Source: a bacterium UBP9_UBA1432 | GTDB taxonomy: Bacteria; Vulcanimicrobiota; Xenobia; Xenobiales; Xenobiaceae | NCBI GenBank assembly: GCA_002329445.1 | Contig: DCTU01000332.1 | Location: 11,278-27,689, forward strand | Length of the DNA stretch: 16,412 nt | Reading direction: 5' to 3' | Shown: positions 1 through 7,378 of the stretch, piece after piece | How positions within the stretch are numbered: position 1 is the first letter of the stretch | How the letters are laid out: each line of letters starts with the position of its first letter | Made by a program: the position numbers and the translations under genes | Notes under the pieces: generated by a model | The model's input: the letters and a program-made list of their open reading frames with translations, nothing else | Told to the model about the DNA's origin: nothing | Databases searched by the model: none

Positions 1-1215
1 GGCCGGGACTACGTCCGGGAGGTCCTGCCCCAGGAGGCGCTCTTTGCGGTGGAGGCCGACCGACGAAGCCCCACCCGGATGCTGCTCAACGGCAACCAGG
101 CCTTGAGTCTGGGCTTCCTGGCGGCGGGATGCAGCTTCTTCGCGGGCTATCCGATCACGCCGGCCAGCGACGTGATGGAGTTCCTGGCCGTCCAACTGCC
201 CCGGGTCGGAGGCGTGCTGATCCAGGCCGAGGACGAGATCGCCTCCCTGGGCATGGTCCTGGGCGCCTCCTACACCGGAGCCCGCGCCATGACGGCCACC
301 TCGGGTCCGGGCTTGAGCCTGATGGTAGAGATGCTGGGGCTGGCCTCCATGGCCGAGATCCCCTGCGTGATCCTGGATGTCCAGCGAGCCGGTCCCTCCA
401 CGGGTCTGCCGACCAGACATGAGCAGAGCGACCTGTTCCTGGCCGCCGTGGGCGGGCACGGGGACAGCCAGCGCCTGGTCCTGGCCCCCACCAGCGTGGC
501 GGACTGCTTCGATCAGGCCGTGAACGCCTTCAACCTGGCCGAACGCTACCAGGTGCCGGTGCTGGTGCTCTCGGACACGGTCCTGGCCAGCCGGATGACG
601 GACTTCGAGCGGCCGGACCTGGCGAAGATCCCCCGTTGGGAGCGCCTGACGGCCCGGCCCACCGATCCGGACTTCGAACGCTACCAGATCACCGAATCGG
701 GCGTCTCGCCGATGTCCCTGCCCGGAACCCCCTTCGGCCAGTACGTCGCCACCGGCCTGGAGCACAACCCCCGGGGCCTGCCGCGCTACGATGCCGCCAA
801 CCACGCCGCCATGAGCGACAAGAGGTTCCGCAAGTTCTCGAAGGCCGCCCTGGATGCCCCCGAACCCTTCCGCCAGGGAGACCCCGACTCCGAGCTGGGC
901 CTTCTGACCTGGGGATCCACGACGGGTGCCGTGGCCAGCGCCCTGCAGGAGCTCGAACTCCGGGGAGTCCGGATGGAGATGCTGGCTCCCCGGATGCTCT
1001 GGCCCCTTCCCGACCACCAGATCGGTGAGTTCCTGGAGCGCAAGAAGCGGGTGGCGGTGGTTGAATGCAACCGCACCGGCCAGATGGCCACGTTGGTGGC
1101 CTCGAGGTACAACCACCCGCATGGCCTGGGCCGGATCAACGTCTATGGTGGAGCCCCGTTCCGGCAGGCTGAACTGATCCAGAAGATCGAGGAATGGTGC
1201 CAACATGTCCGCTGA
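1..1215 (+). CDS. korA: 2-oxoacid:ferredoxin oxidoreductase, alpha subunit (5'-truncated)
   Basis: The alpha subunit of a two-subunit 2-oxoacid (probably 2-oxoglutarate) oxidoreductase, which oxidatively decarboxylates a 2-oxoacid to its acyl-CoA and reduces ferredoxin. The reading frame is open from base 1. A GTG at 49 could be called as a start, but the upstream codons read GRDYVREVLPQEALFA in frame, so the gene almost certainly begins outside the window. Many family members carry an N-terminal gamma domain fused to alpha, and this one probably does too. 404 residues are visible. The segment around GYPITPASD (bases 148-174) and the following AEDEIASLGMVLGASYTGARAMTATSG stretch are typical of the pyrimidine-binding alpha domain. 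The C-terminal part (about 890-1215) matches the transketolase-C-like domain. The stop overlaps the korB start by 11 bp, so the two are probably translationally coupled. Substrate choice (2-oxoglutarate versus another 2-oxoacid) is inferred, not shown. Confidence 0.93.
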   Translation, partial: GRDYVREVLPQEALFAVEADRRSPTRMLLNGNQALSLGFLAAGCSFFAGYPITPASDVMEFLAVQLPRVGGVLIQAEDEIASLGMVLGASYTGARAMTATSGPGLSLMVEMLGLASMAEIPCVILDVQRAGPSTGLPTRHEQSDLFLAAVGGHGDSQRLVLAPTSVADCFDQAVNAFNLAERYQVPVLVLSDTVLASRMTDFERPDLAKIPRWERLTARPTDPDFERYQITESGVSPMSLPGTPFGQYVATGLEHNPRGLPRYDAANHAAMSDKRFRKFSKAALDAPEPFRQGDPDSELGLLTWGSTTGAVASALQELELRGVRMEMLAPRMLWPLPDHQIGEFLERKKRVAVVECNRTGQMATLVASRYNHPHGLGRINVYGGAPFRQAELIQKIEEWCQHVR

Positions 1216-2065
1216 GAACACGAGTCCCCCCACGGAGGACTACCGCAGCCAGGAGCGCCCGACCTGGTGCCCCGGGTGCGGGGACTTCGGGGTCCTGAGC
1301 GCGGTGCACGGGGCTCTGTCCCAACTGGCGATCCCCCCCGAGAAGGTCGTCGCCATCTCGGGGATCGGCTGCTCGTCGCGCTTCCCCTTCTTCCTGTCCA
1401 CCTACGGCATCCACGGCCTCCACGGTCGGACCATGCCGATCACCACGGGGGTCCGCGCGGCCGGGCGGGATCTGCACGTCTTCACCGTGGGCGGAGACGG
1501 CGACGCCTTCGCCATCGGAGGCGGGCACCTGCTGCACGCCGCTCGGCGCAACCTGGACATCACCTACCTGGTCATGGACAACTCGGTCTACGGCCTGACC
1601 AAGGGGCAGGCCTCCCCCACCAGCGCCCTGGGATACGCCACCAAGACCAGCCCGACCGGCACCACCGACATCCCCCTCAACCCCCTGATGCTGGCCATGG
1701 TGGCCGGAGCCAGCTTCGTGGGGCGGGCCTTCTCGGGCCGCCCCAAAGAGCTCACCCGCATGATCGTCGAGGCCGCGAGGCACCCGGGATTCGCCCTGAT
1801 CGACATCTTCAGCCCCTGCCCCACCTTCAACAAGGTCAACACCTTCAAGTCCTATCGCGAGGAGGTGGCCGACCTTCCAGAAGACCACGACCCCACCGAC
1901 CTGATGCAGGCCATGAACCGCGCGGCCTGTGAATCCCCGCGCTACCTGGGGGTCCTCTATCGGATCCAACGCCCCACCTTCCTCCAGCAGCTCGAACGCC
2001 TAAAGACGGGGACCGAAGCGGATCGCCCGCGACTTATGGAAGACCTCTTCGACGAGATGCGCTGA
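1205..2065 (+). CDS. korB: 2-oxoacid:ferredoxin oxidoreductase, beta subunit
   Basis: The thiamine-diphosphate-binding beta subunit that pairs with the preceding alpha chain. It is 286 aa, the usual size for KorB. Visible motifs are WCPGCG (residues 21-26), GIGCSS (C56), the ThDP/Mg motif GDGDAF beginning at G97 with the closing Asn at N126, and SPCPTFN (C205). The four cysteines C22, C25, C56 and C205 are placed as in the family members whose beta subunit holds one [4Fe-4S] cluster. The ATG at 1205 lies inside the end of korA, so translation is likely coupled. No separate ferredoxin or delta-subunit gene is in the window. Electrons would go to a ferredoxin encoded elsewhere. Two zinc-ribbon membrane protein genes follow in the same direction. 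Confidence 0.95.
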   Translation: MSAENTSPPTEDYRSQERPTWCPGCGDFGVLSAVHGALSQLAIPPEKVVAISGIGCSSRFPFFLSTYGIHGLHGRTMPITTGVRAAGRDLHVFTVGGDGDAFAIGGGHLLHAARRNLDITYLVMDNSVYGLTKGQASPTSALGYATKTSPTGTTDIPLNPLMLAMVAGASFVGRAFSGRPKELTRMIVEAARHPGFALIDIFSPCPTFNKVNTFKSYREEVADLPEDHDPTDLMQAMNRAACESPRYLGVLYRIQRPTFLQQLERLKTGTEADRPRLMEDLFDEMR

Positions 2066-2071
2066 GCCGAG

Positions 2072-2656
2072 GTGCCGCACTGCCCCGACTGCCAGCAGGA
2101 GGCCCCCGCGGCGGACTCGCGGTGCCCGCTGGACCGGAGCTTCTTCGTCCTGTCCTGTTGCCCGCGCTGTCAGGCCGAGGTCTTCCCCAAGGAGCGCTTC
2201 TGTGCCGCCTGCGGCTCGGAGCTGGAGGCGGCGCCCGTGCGCCTGGCAGCGCCCCTGAAGGCGGCTTCGGCGCCGGCCCGGGTGGCCGCCACCCTGCTGG
2301 ACGGCCTGGCCCTGCTGGTGGCCTACGAGGTCTGGCTCTCGCTGGGATGGGGAGGCGGCCTTCCGGTCGTGGTGCTGCTGGCGGCCGCCTGGTGGGGCCT
2401 GCTGCCGATCCAGGCGGGGCAGACGCTGGGGCAGCACGTCATGGGGCAGGTGGTGCTGACCGAGGATCGACAGGGGCTGAACCTGAAGACCTCGCTGGCC
2501 CGCATGTTGGCTGCAGCCTGGTCCTGGGCCTTCCTGGGGCCAATGCGCGCCCTGTTCCGAGCCGATGGAGCGACGAGTGCGGAGGTCTGGACGCAGACTC
2601 GGACCTGGTCGCTGCAGCCCGGGGACCGTGTGGCCCCGGCGGAGACTCCGGATTGA
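2072..2656 (+). CDS. Zinc-ribbon RDD-family membrane protein
   Basis: A 194-aa protein with two parts. The N-terminus has zinc-ribbon cysteines: C4-x2-C7 with a lone C18, an imperfect first ribbon, then a classic C30-x2-C33 / C44-x2-C47 pair. From about residue 68 it matches the RDD fold: an Arg/Asp-containing first helix (ARVAATLLDGLALLVAYEVW), a second hydrophobic helix, then the AGQTLGQHVMGQ stretch, which resembles the conserved GxTxGK segment of the family, and the SLARML region. RDD proteins are small integral membrane proteins; some are implicated in ion or osmolyte transport, but no activity can be assigned here. The start is GTG, 6 bp after the korB stop, with only a weak GAG in front, which suggests coupling. 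The stop overlaps the TTG start of the PrsW-like gene by 4 bp. The neighbour also carries zinc ribbons. Confidence 0.8.
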   Translation: MPHCPDCQQEAPAADSRCPLDRSFFVLSCCPRCQAEVFPKERFCAACGSELEAAPVRLAAPLKAASAPARVAATLLDGLALLVAYEVWLSLGWGGGLPVVVLLAAAWWGLLPIQAGQTLGQHVMGQVVLTEDRQGLNLKTSLARMLAAAWSWAFLGPMRALFRADGATSAEVWTQTRTWSLQPGDRVAPAETPD

Positions 2657-3546
2657 CCGCCCCCTGGCCATCCACCCTGGCGGCCGTGCTGATGAGCCTG
2701 GGCCCCGGCCTGGTCTGGCTGGACTACCTGCGCCGACTGAACCCCGGCCGACCCGAAAGCTGGGCCCGGGTGGGCCTGGTCTTCGGCCTGGGTGCTTTGT
2801 CGACCCAGGCCGTCCTCTTCACCACGGACGCCGCAGGCCAACTCTTCCCCTCCGCCACCCACCCCGGTCCCTCCCCGCTGGACCTGCTCTTCTACTTCGT
2901 CGTGTGGGTGGGGCTGGTCGAAGAGACCTTCAAGCTCCTGGCCGTGCGGTTGAGCGTCTATCGCCGCTTCCAGGAACCCTCCCAGGGGTTGATGTTCGCC
3001 GGCGTGGCGGCCCTGGGCTTCGCCACCGCCGAGAACGCCGTCTACATCCTGCGCCTGGAGGAGCCCTCGGTCCTGCTGCAGCGGTGGATCCTGTCCACCT
3101 TCGGACACGTGTTGATGGCCATGTTCTGGGGCTATGCGCTGGGGGTGACCCGGACCGGTCCCCTGGAGGAACGGCGTCCCGCCCTCGTGCTGCGGGGTCT
3201 GGCCCTCTCGGCCGCGGTCCACGGCCTCTTCAACTGGTTCCTGATGCAGGGTTGGTCACTGGCGGCCGTGCTGCTGCTGGCCATCCTCTGGAGACTCTTC
3301 CTGGCCCGCACCCGTCACGCCGCCCGGCTCTCTCCGCTGCGCCGGATTCCCCGGCGCGCCATGCGCGAGTGCCCGGCGTGTCGGGCCCTGGTGCGTCGGG
3401 ACGCGACCTGGTGCACCGCCTGTGGGAAGAGCCTCCCCCAGGGAATGGAGGCCTTCTGCCCGGCCTGCCTGGGAGCCGTCGGTGTACGCGGGGACTGCCC
3501 CCATTGCGGTGCCGGCCTGGTGAGAGGCGGGGATCCGGGCGGCTGA
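2653..3546 (+). CDS. PrsW-family intramembrane metalloprotease with C-terminal zinc ribbons
   Basis: A 297-aa polytopic membrane protein of the PrsW/CPBP-like glutamic-type protease superfamily. PrsW in Bacillus cleaves an anti-sigma factor inside the membrane. All family landmarks are visible: VEETFK (E90, E91, K94), FATAEN (E127, N128), FGHVLMAMFWGYALG (H152), and AAVHGLFN (H190, N194). After the last helix and a basic stretch there are two zinc ribbons: C240-x2-C243 / C254-x2-C257 and C269-x2-C272 / C282-x2-C285. The start chosen is TTG at 2653, in a TTGA overlap with the preceding stop. GGAG at 2641-2644 sits 8 nt upstream of it. GTG 2686 or ATG 2692 are alternatives but would cut into the first hydrophobic segment. 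No anti-sigma factor gene is adjacent, so its substrate is unknown. Confidence 0.85.
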   Translation: MTAPWPSTLAAVLMSLGPGLVWLDYLRRLNPGRPESWARVGLVFGLGALSTQAVLFTTDAAGQLFPSATHPGPSPLDLLFYFVVWVGLVEETFKLLAVRLSVYRRFQEPSQGLMFAGVAALGFATAENAVYILRLEEPSVLLQRWILSTFGHVLMAMFWGYALGVTRTGPLEERRPALVLRGLALSAAVHGLFNWFLMQGWSLAAVLLLAILWRLFLARTRHAARLSPLRRIPRRAMRECPACRALVRRDATWCTACGKSLPQGMEAFCPACLGAVGVRGDCPHCGAGLVRGGDPGG

Positions 3547-3573
3547 ACCTCGTATTCGTCAGCGCGGGCGACT

Positions 3574-6108
3574 TCAGGAAAGCCGGCGCTCCTCGGGAAG
3601 GGGAGGGGCCACGCAGACGCGGTTCCGACCGGTGTTCTTGGCCTGATACAGGGCCTCGTCGGCGTGTTGCACCAGGTCGCTGAAGCCCAGGGCATCGCTG
3701 GGGAAGCAGCACACCCCCAGGGAAGCCGTGACCCGCACCTCGCGCTCGGCGAAGCGCAGCTCAAAAGTCTCACGGATGCGCTGGGCCACCTCCACGGCAC
3801 GCTGCTTGGTGCTCTCGCGCATCACGACGGCGAACTCGTCGCCTCCCTGGCGGCACACGATGTCGCTGGAGCGAACCGACTCGCGCAGGATCGAAGCGAT
3901 CTCCTTGAGCAGGGCGTCTCCCGCCGGATGGCCCAGCGTGTCGTTGTATTGCTTGAACTTGTCGGTGTCCAGCAGGATCAGGCAGGCCGGTTTGCCCGAC
4001 TGGCGGGCGTCGTCCACCTGAAGCTTGAGCTGTTCCTTGAAGAAGCGGTGGGTGTACAGCCCCGTCAACCCATCGGTGAGGGCCTGCTGGCGGGTCTGGT
4101 CCATCAGGCGCGCGTTCTTCAAGGCCAGGGCGGCCTGTGAGGCGATGGTCTGGATGAGGTTTCCGTCGGCCTCGCTGAAGGCGTGCTTCTCGGGGGCGCC
4201 CACGTACAGGCAGCCCAGCAGGTCGTCCTCGGCCACCAGGGGGGCCGCGATGGCCGACCTCTCGTTGGCCAGCAGGTTGGCGTGGCTGTATTCCTGGAAG
4301 TCATCCACCACCAGACGGCTCCGGTGCTGCAGGACCTGTCCCAGGAAGCCCTCCCCGGGGCGAACGACCATGTCCTTGACGAAATCCTTGTAGGGCGAGC
4401 GGAACTCGACGGGAACGAAGACCCGCTCGGGCTCCGGCTTGACCTCGCGCTCGTCGGTCTTCTCCTCCAGCAGGATGATCGCGCTCTGGGCCTCTGCGAC
4501 CAGCTCGGTGACGGCCCCCAGGATCACCCCCAGCGAGTGCTCCTGGCGAAGCTCCCGACCGATGGACTGGACCATGTTCTGCAGGCCCTCGAGCTGGTTC
4601 TTCTGGGCCTCCACCTGGGTGCGGATCCGGCGTTCCTCCTCCAGATCCTGCTGCTTGCTCTCGAAGAGGCGGACCGCGTGGATCGAGGGCGCCGCATGGG
4701 CCGCCAGCATGGTCAGGGTATTGAGATGGTCCTCGGTGTAGGTTCCCGGCGCCAGGGCTCCGACGTAGATCGCGCCGATCGGCTCTTTGTTGACGATCAA
4801 GGGCGCACACATGAAGGACTCTTCATCCTTGAAGATCCGCTGCTCGGAGGGCGAGCCGGAGGCTTCGTTCAACTGCGGTCGGCCTGTCCTCAAGGCCTCG
4901 CGGACCGCCGGCTCCTGAAGCTGCAGCAGGTGTGCCATCTCCAGCACCTCCTGGAACGGCGTCACGCTGCGGGCAGGAAGCGGTTGGCCCTCTTGCAGCA
5001 CGAAGACGACGCAGGACTGGAAGGGCAGCCCCATCACCCGGAACATGCCCAACACGATGTCCAGGGTGTCGGGAAGGCTGGTCGCGGCTCCCAGATCCCG
5101 GGCCATCTCATAGAGCAACTGCAGATCGTCGGCCCTCTTCTGGAGTTCCCGGCCCACCGCCTCTTCCCGGGCCTTGGCGGCCTCCAACTGGAAGCGGGCT
5201 CCGCGCAGGGCGGCCTGAAGGATCTCGGTCTCGTTCTCGTCCTCCTCCGGAGCCGAAGACGCCGCCAACCGGTTGATCAGCAGCAGCGGGATGGCGCTGG
5301 TGAGCAGCCCGACAGCCAGAGGGAAGAGGGCTCCCAGACCGCGAGCCAGGGGGAAGACCCCTTGGGCCGCGATGACGGCCATCCAGGCAGCCAGCACCAG
5401 AGCCGCCGAGTGGACCCAACCGATCCTCGTGTGGTGGGCCACCCAGGCCTCGTGTTCACCCTTTTCGCCCAGGGCCTGGACCAGGCGGCCCAGCACCAGC
5501 CGGTCGATCAGCCAGTGCAGCAAGGCGACTGCCAGCAGTCCGGCCAGTGCCGACCACGACACCAGGCGGATCGAAGTCTGCCATTCCAGGGACGGCGCCA
5601 GCATTCCGGGGATGTTGAGCAGCACCAGCCCCAGCACGGCGACCCGCAGCAGATGGACGAAGAACTCGGCCAGGCGTCGCCAGCCCGAGTGGGAATCGCG
5701 CCGCACCAGGATCCGGAAGACCCACCCCAGCGCCAGGGCACAGAAGGCGATCAAGACGGCCTGGCTGACGACGGGAAGGCCGAAGCGCTCGTAGGAGGGC
5801 AACGCTTCCCCAAACAAGGGCGTGGTGCGAAGCACGGCGGCCAGGCAGACGAAGAGACTCAGGCTGACATACCCGAATCCCGGGATCAGCGCCGAGGAGA
5901 CCTCCATGAGGATCGCCGCCACCAGCAGCGCCAGGAAGGGGAGCGGATCTCCCAGACGCCCGACTTCCAGGGCGGCCACTCCGAGAAACGCGGCGCTGAG
6001 GAACCCCAGGAGGGCCACCAGGGACCGTCCTTGGTTCTCCGAAAAGCCGCTCACGGGGTCCTGTTCATCTTCAGCCCGGGACATGATTGCTCGAGCAACT
6101 TCCAGCAC
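3574..6108 (-). CDS. Membrane diguanylate cyclase (8TM-GAF-GAF-GGDEF)
   Basis: An 844-aa protein predicted to make cyclic di-GMP. Order of parts: about eight hydrophobic helices (residues 29-280); an acidic and then coiled-coil-like stretch (about 285-340); GAF 1 (about 345-490); a second coiled linker (about 485-520); GAF 2 (about 520-665); then GGDEF (about 672-835). The domain begins LTDGLTGLYTHRFF, and the active-site loop is an intact GGDEF (755-759). RSSD at 746-749, five residues before it, is a standard RxxD inhibitory I-site, so product feedback is likely. The N-terminal membrane region may be a sensor; I do not recognise it as a named MASE domain. The start is taken as GTG 6108. ATG 6084 is equally credible, and neither has a well-placed Shine-Dalgarno. 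Either start lies inside the end of the upstream secreted-protein gene, implying co-expression. Confidence 0.93.
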   Translation of the reverse strand: MLEVARAIMSRAEDEQDPVSGFSENQGRSLVALLGFLSAAFLGVAALEVGRLGDPLPFLALLVAAILMEVSSALIPGFGYVSLSLFVCLAAVLRTTPLFGEALPSYERFGLPVVSQAVLIAFCALALGWVFRILVRRDSHSGWRRLAEFFVHLLRVAVLGLVLLNIPGMLAPSLEWQTSIRLVSWSALAGLLAVALLHWLIDRLVLGRLVQALGEKGEHEAWVAHHTRIGWVHSAALVLAAWMAVIAAQGVFPLARGLGALFPLAVGLLTSAIPLLLINRLAASSAPEEDENETEILQAALRGARFQLEAAKAREEAVGRELQKRADDLQLLYEMARDLGAATSLPDTLDIVLGMFRVMGLPFQSCVVFVLQEGQPLPARSVTPFQEVLEMAHLLQLQEPAVREALRTGRPQLNEASGSPSEQRIFKDEESFMCAPLIVNKEPIGAIYVGALAPGTYTEDHLNTLTMLAAHAAPSIHAVRLFESKQQDLEEERRIRTQVEAQKNQLEGLQNMVQSIGRELRQEHSLGVILGAVTELVAEAQSAIILLEEKTDEREVKPEPERVFVPVEFRSPYKDFVKDMVVRPGEGFLGQVLQHRSRLVVDDFQEYSHANLLANERSAIAAPLVAEDDLLGCLYVGAPEKHAFSEADGNLIQTIASQAALALKNARLMDQTRQQALTDGLTGLYTHRFFKEQLKLQVDDARQSGKPACLILLDTDKFKQYNDTLGHPAGDALLKEIASILRESVRSSDIVCRQGGDEFAVVMRESTKQRAVEVAQRIRETFELRFAEREVRVTASLGVCCFPSDALGFSDLVQHADEALYQAKNTGRNRVCVAPPLPEERRLS

Positions 6109-7315
6109 CTCTGCGGCATTCCTCTTGCAGGCCCGTCCGGGCGGGTTGCAGACGCCACAACACCCGCACGGGGTAGTTCGAGGCGCCTTCCGGAATCGTC
6201 CACAGGGTCAGGAGGGTCTGGCCCCTCGCGGGGACCTCCAGGACCGCCAGGGGGAACTCGGCGAAGGCCGGCACGGGGCGAGGAACCGACCAGTCCAACA
6301 GCTCCCCCTCACCGACCCGGGCCAGGAAGGTTCCCGTCGCCGGTCCCCCGCGCGGATTGAAGCAGACCTCGACCTTCTGCGCCTGGTCGGATGGATTCAT
6401 CAGCCGCAATTCGGCCCGGACGACGACTCCATAGTCCCCCTTCAGCTCCGGGCCGACCAGGATGTTGGGCTGGCGGACCGCTCCGAAAGCCAGCAGGCCT
6501 GGGGTCGGGCCCACCTCCCAGGCCCGCTCCACCGCCTGGTCGGCGGCGGGATAGACCCCTCGGGCGTGGACATCCTGGGGATTGGACAGGAGGTCGAAGC
6601 CGACCGGCTCGGCCGGATCGTGCATGGCGAACAGCGCGTACTCCAGGTCCCGGCCTTCCAGGAGCGTCATCTGCAGCGTCCCGCTGACCACCTGCTCGCA
6701 GGGAAGGCGATGCAGGGCCACCTGCATCGAATCGCCGGGTGCCAGGACCTCCACGCGCCCTTCGAAGGCCACCAGGCGCCGGAGGAAGACCTGGTTGTTG
6801 CGATGCCCGGCCGCAAAGTAGTCGGGGTCGGGGCCTGCCGCCCCCTGGATCAGGTGGACGCGGGCCGGGGCGCTTCCCCGATTGCGCAGGCGGACCGACA
6901 GGAAGAGCGGGCCCTCGGCGCGTCCCCCTTCGTGGTAGTACTGGAAGCGCACCGGCATGAACCGGAGCAGTCCTGCCTGGAAGAGGAGCCCCCGGCCGCG
7001 CACCCTCTCGGGATGGTCCGAGAAGGCCAGGATGCGGGCCGGGATCTGGGGCAGGTCGAGGTTCTGGAGGGTCCCTCCCGCGCAATGCAACGCCTCTCCA
7101 GGCTCCAGGTCCTGACCGACCGGGGCGCCAGCCACCTCCGAGAGGTGCTCCGCCGAGGCGGGTCGGCCCGTGACCTGAAGGGTCCTGCCCGAGCCCTGCG
7201 CCGCAACGGTCAGGACCAGGCTCGCGCAACCCAGCGCGATCCAGAAGAGCAGGAGGCCTTTGAAGGAGGTGCCGCCAGGGGCCCGGCCGGCGGAGCCCGG
7301 TCGCGTCGCAGACAC
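6071..7315 (-). CDS. Secreted protein of unknown function
   Basis: A 414-aa protein that I do not recognise. From GTG 7315 it has a moderately long polar N-terminus containing Arg and Lys, then a hydrophobic core (GLLLFWIALGCASLVLTVA) ending at AAQG, which looks like a Sec signal peptide with cleavage near AAQ. The IALGC segment is a poor lipobox. The rest is soluble in appearance and rich in beta-strand-like alternation, including RFMPVRFQYYHEGG and VRAELRLMNPSDQ. Two stretches, PLFLSVRLRNRGSAPARVHL and VVRAELRLMNPSDQAQKVEV, look like related 'non-polar extension plus small adduct' beta-sandwich strands, so there may be two similar domains. The open frame extends to 7390, but that would overlap the divergent gene and its promoter. 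GTG 7315 has a TACATT element 7 nt upstream. The gene overlaps the diguanylate cyclase gene downstream. Confidence 0.72.
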   Translation of the reverse strand: MSATRPGSAGRAPGGTSFKGLLLFWIALGCASLVLTVAAQGSGRTLQVTGRPASAEHLSEVAGAPVGQDLEPGEALHCAGGTLQNLDLPQIPARILAFSDHPERVRGRGLLFQAGLLRFMPVRFQYYHEGGRAEGPLFLSVRLRNRGSAPARVHLIQGAAGPDPDYFAAGHRNNQVFLRRLVAFEGRVEVLAPGDSMQVALHRLPCEQVVSGTLQMTLLEGRDLEYALFAMHDPAEPVGFDLLSNPQDVHARGVYPAADQAVERAWEVGPTPGLLAFGAVRQPNILVGPELKGDYGVVVRAELRLMNPSDQAQKVEVCFNPRGGPATGTFLARVGEGELLDWSVPRPVPAFAEFPLAVLEVPARGQTLLTLWTIPEGASNYPVRVLWRLQPARTGLQEECRRGAGSCSSNHVPG

Positions 7316-7320
7316 TGCCT

Positions 7321-7335
7321 GGAATGTAGCATTCC
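7321..7335. repeat. Inverted repeat GGAATG-3-CATTCC in divergent promoter
   Basis: A perfect 6-bp inverted repeat with a 3-nt spacer (TAG). It sits 6 bp in front of the GTG start at 7315 and includes the minus-strand TACATT element. It shares bases 7334-7335 with a second inverted repeat. Its size and position fit a regulator-binding site for the minus-strand gene; that is inference. Confidence 0.45.
7323..7328 (-). promoter_or_regulatory. Candidate -10 element (TACATT) for the secreted-protein gene
   Basis: Read on the minus strand this is TACATT, fitting TANNNT. It ends 7 nt before the GTG at 7315, so transcription would begin at or very close to the start codon (a leaderless or near-leaderless mRNA). 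No good -35 hexamer lies 17 bp upstream (TTCCCC at best). It is the mirror of TAGAAT on the other strand. Confidence 0.35.
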
Positions 7336-7354
7336 CTTCCCGGTTGGGGAAGGG
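7334..7354. repeat. Inverted repeat CCCTTCCC-5-GGGAAGGG in divergent promoter
   Basis: A perfect 8-bp inverted repeat with a 5-nt centre, lying between the two divergent -10 candidates and covering the candidate -35 of the plus-strand gene (TTGGGG, 7344-7349). It could be an operator shared by both genes. A transcription terminator is unlikely because no gene ends here and no T-tract follows on either strand. Confidence 0.45.
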
Positions 7355-7372
7355 TGCCCCAGATGCTAGAAT
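7344..7372 (+). promoter_or_regulatory. Candidate sigma70-type promoter TTGGGG-17-TAGAAT
   Basis: TTGGGG at 7344-7349 and TAGAAT at 7367-7372 are separated by exactly 17 bp. The -10 matches TATAAT in five of six positions. It ends 6 nt before the ATG at 7379, so the message would be leaderless or nearly so. That agrees with the absence of a properly spaced Shine-Dalgarno in front of this gene. Confidence 0.45.
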
Positions 7373-7378
7373 GGGGCG

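Noticed and set aside
1..48. GTG at 49 as the true start of the alpha subunit
   Set aside because: The frame is open and protein-like right to base 1, and the family commonly has an N-terminal gamma domain, so the gene is truncated by the window edge.
6087..6098. 12-bp perfect palindrome TTGCTCGAGCAA
   Set aside because: It lies within the overlap of two coding sequences, isolated and without a second copy nearby; chance occurrence is likely.
4183..6360. A 725-codon open frame on the plus strand opposite the diguanylate cyclase gene
   Set aside because: Its sequence is Gln/Arg/Gly/His-rich with no recognisable domain. It is the usual antisense shadow of a GC-rich gene; the minus-strand frame has full GAF and GGDEF domains.
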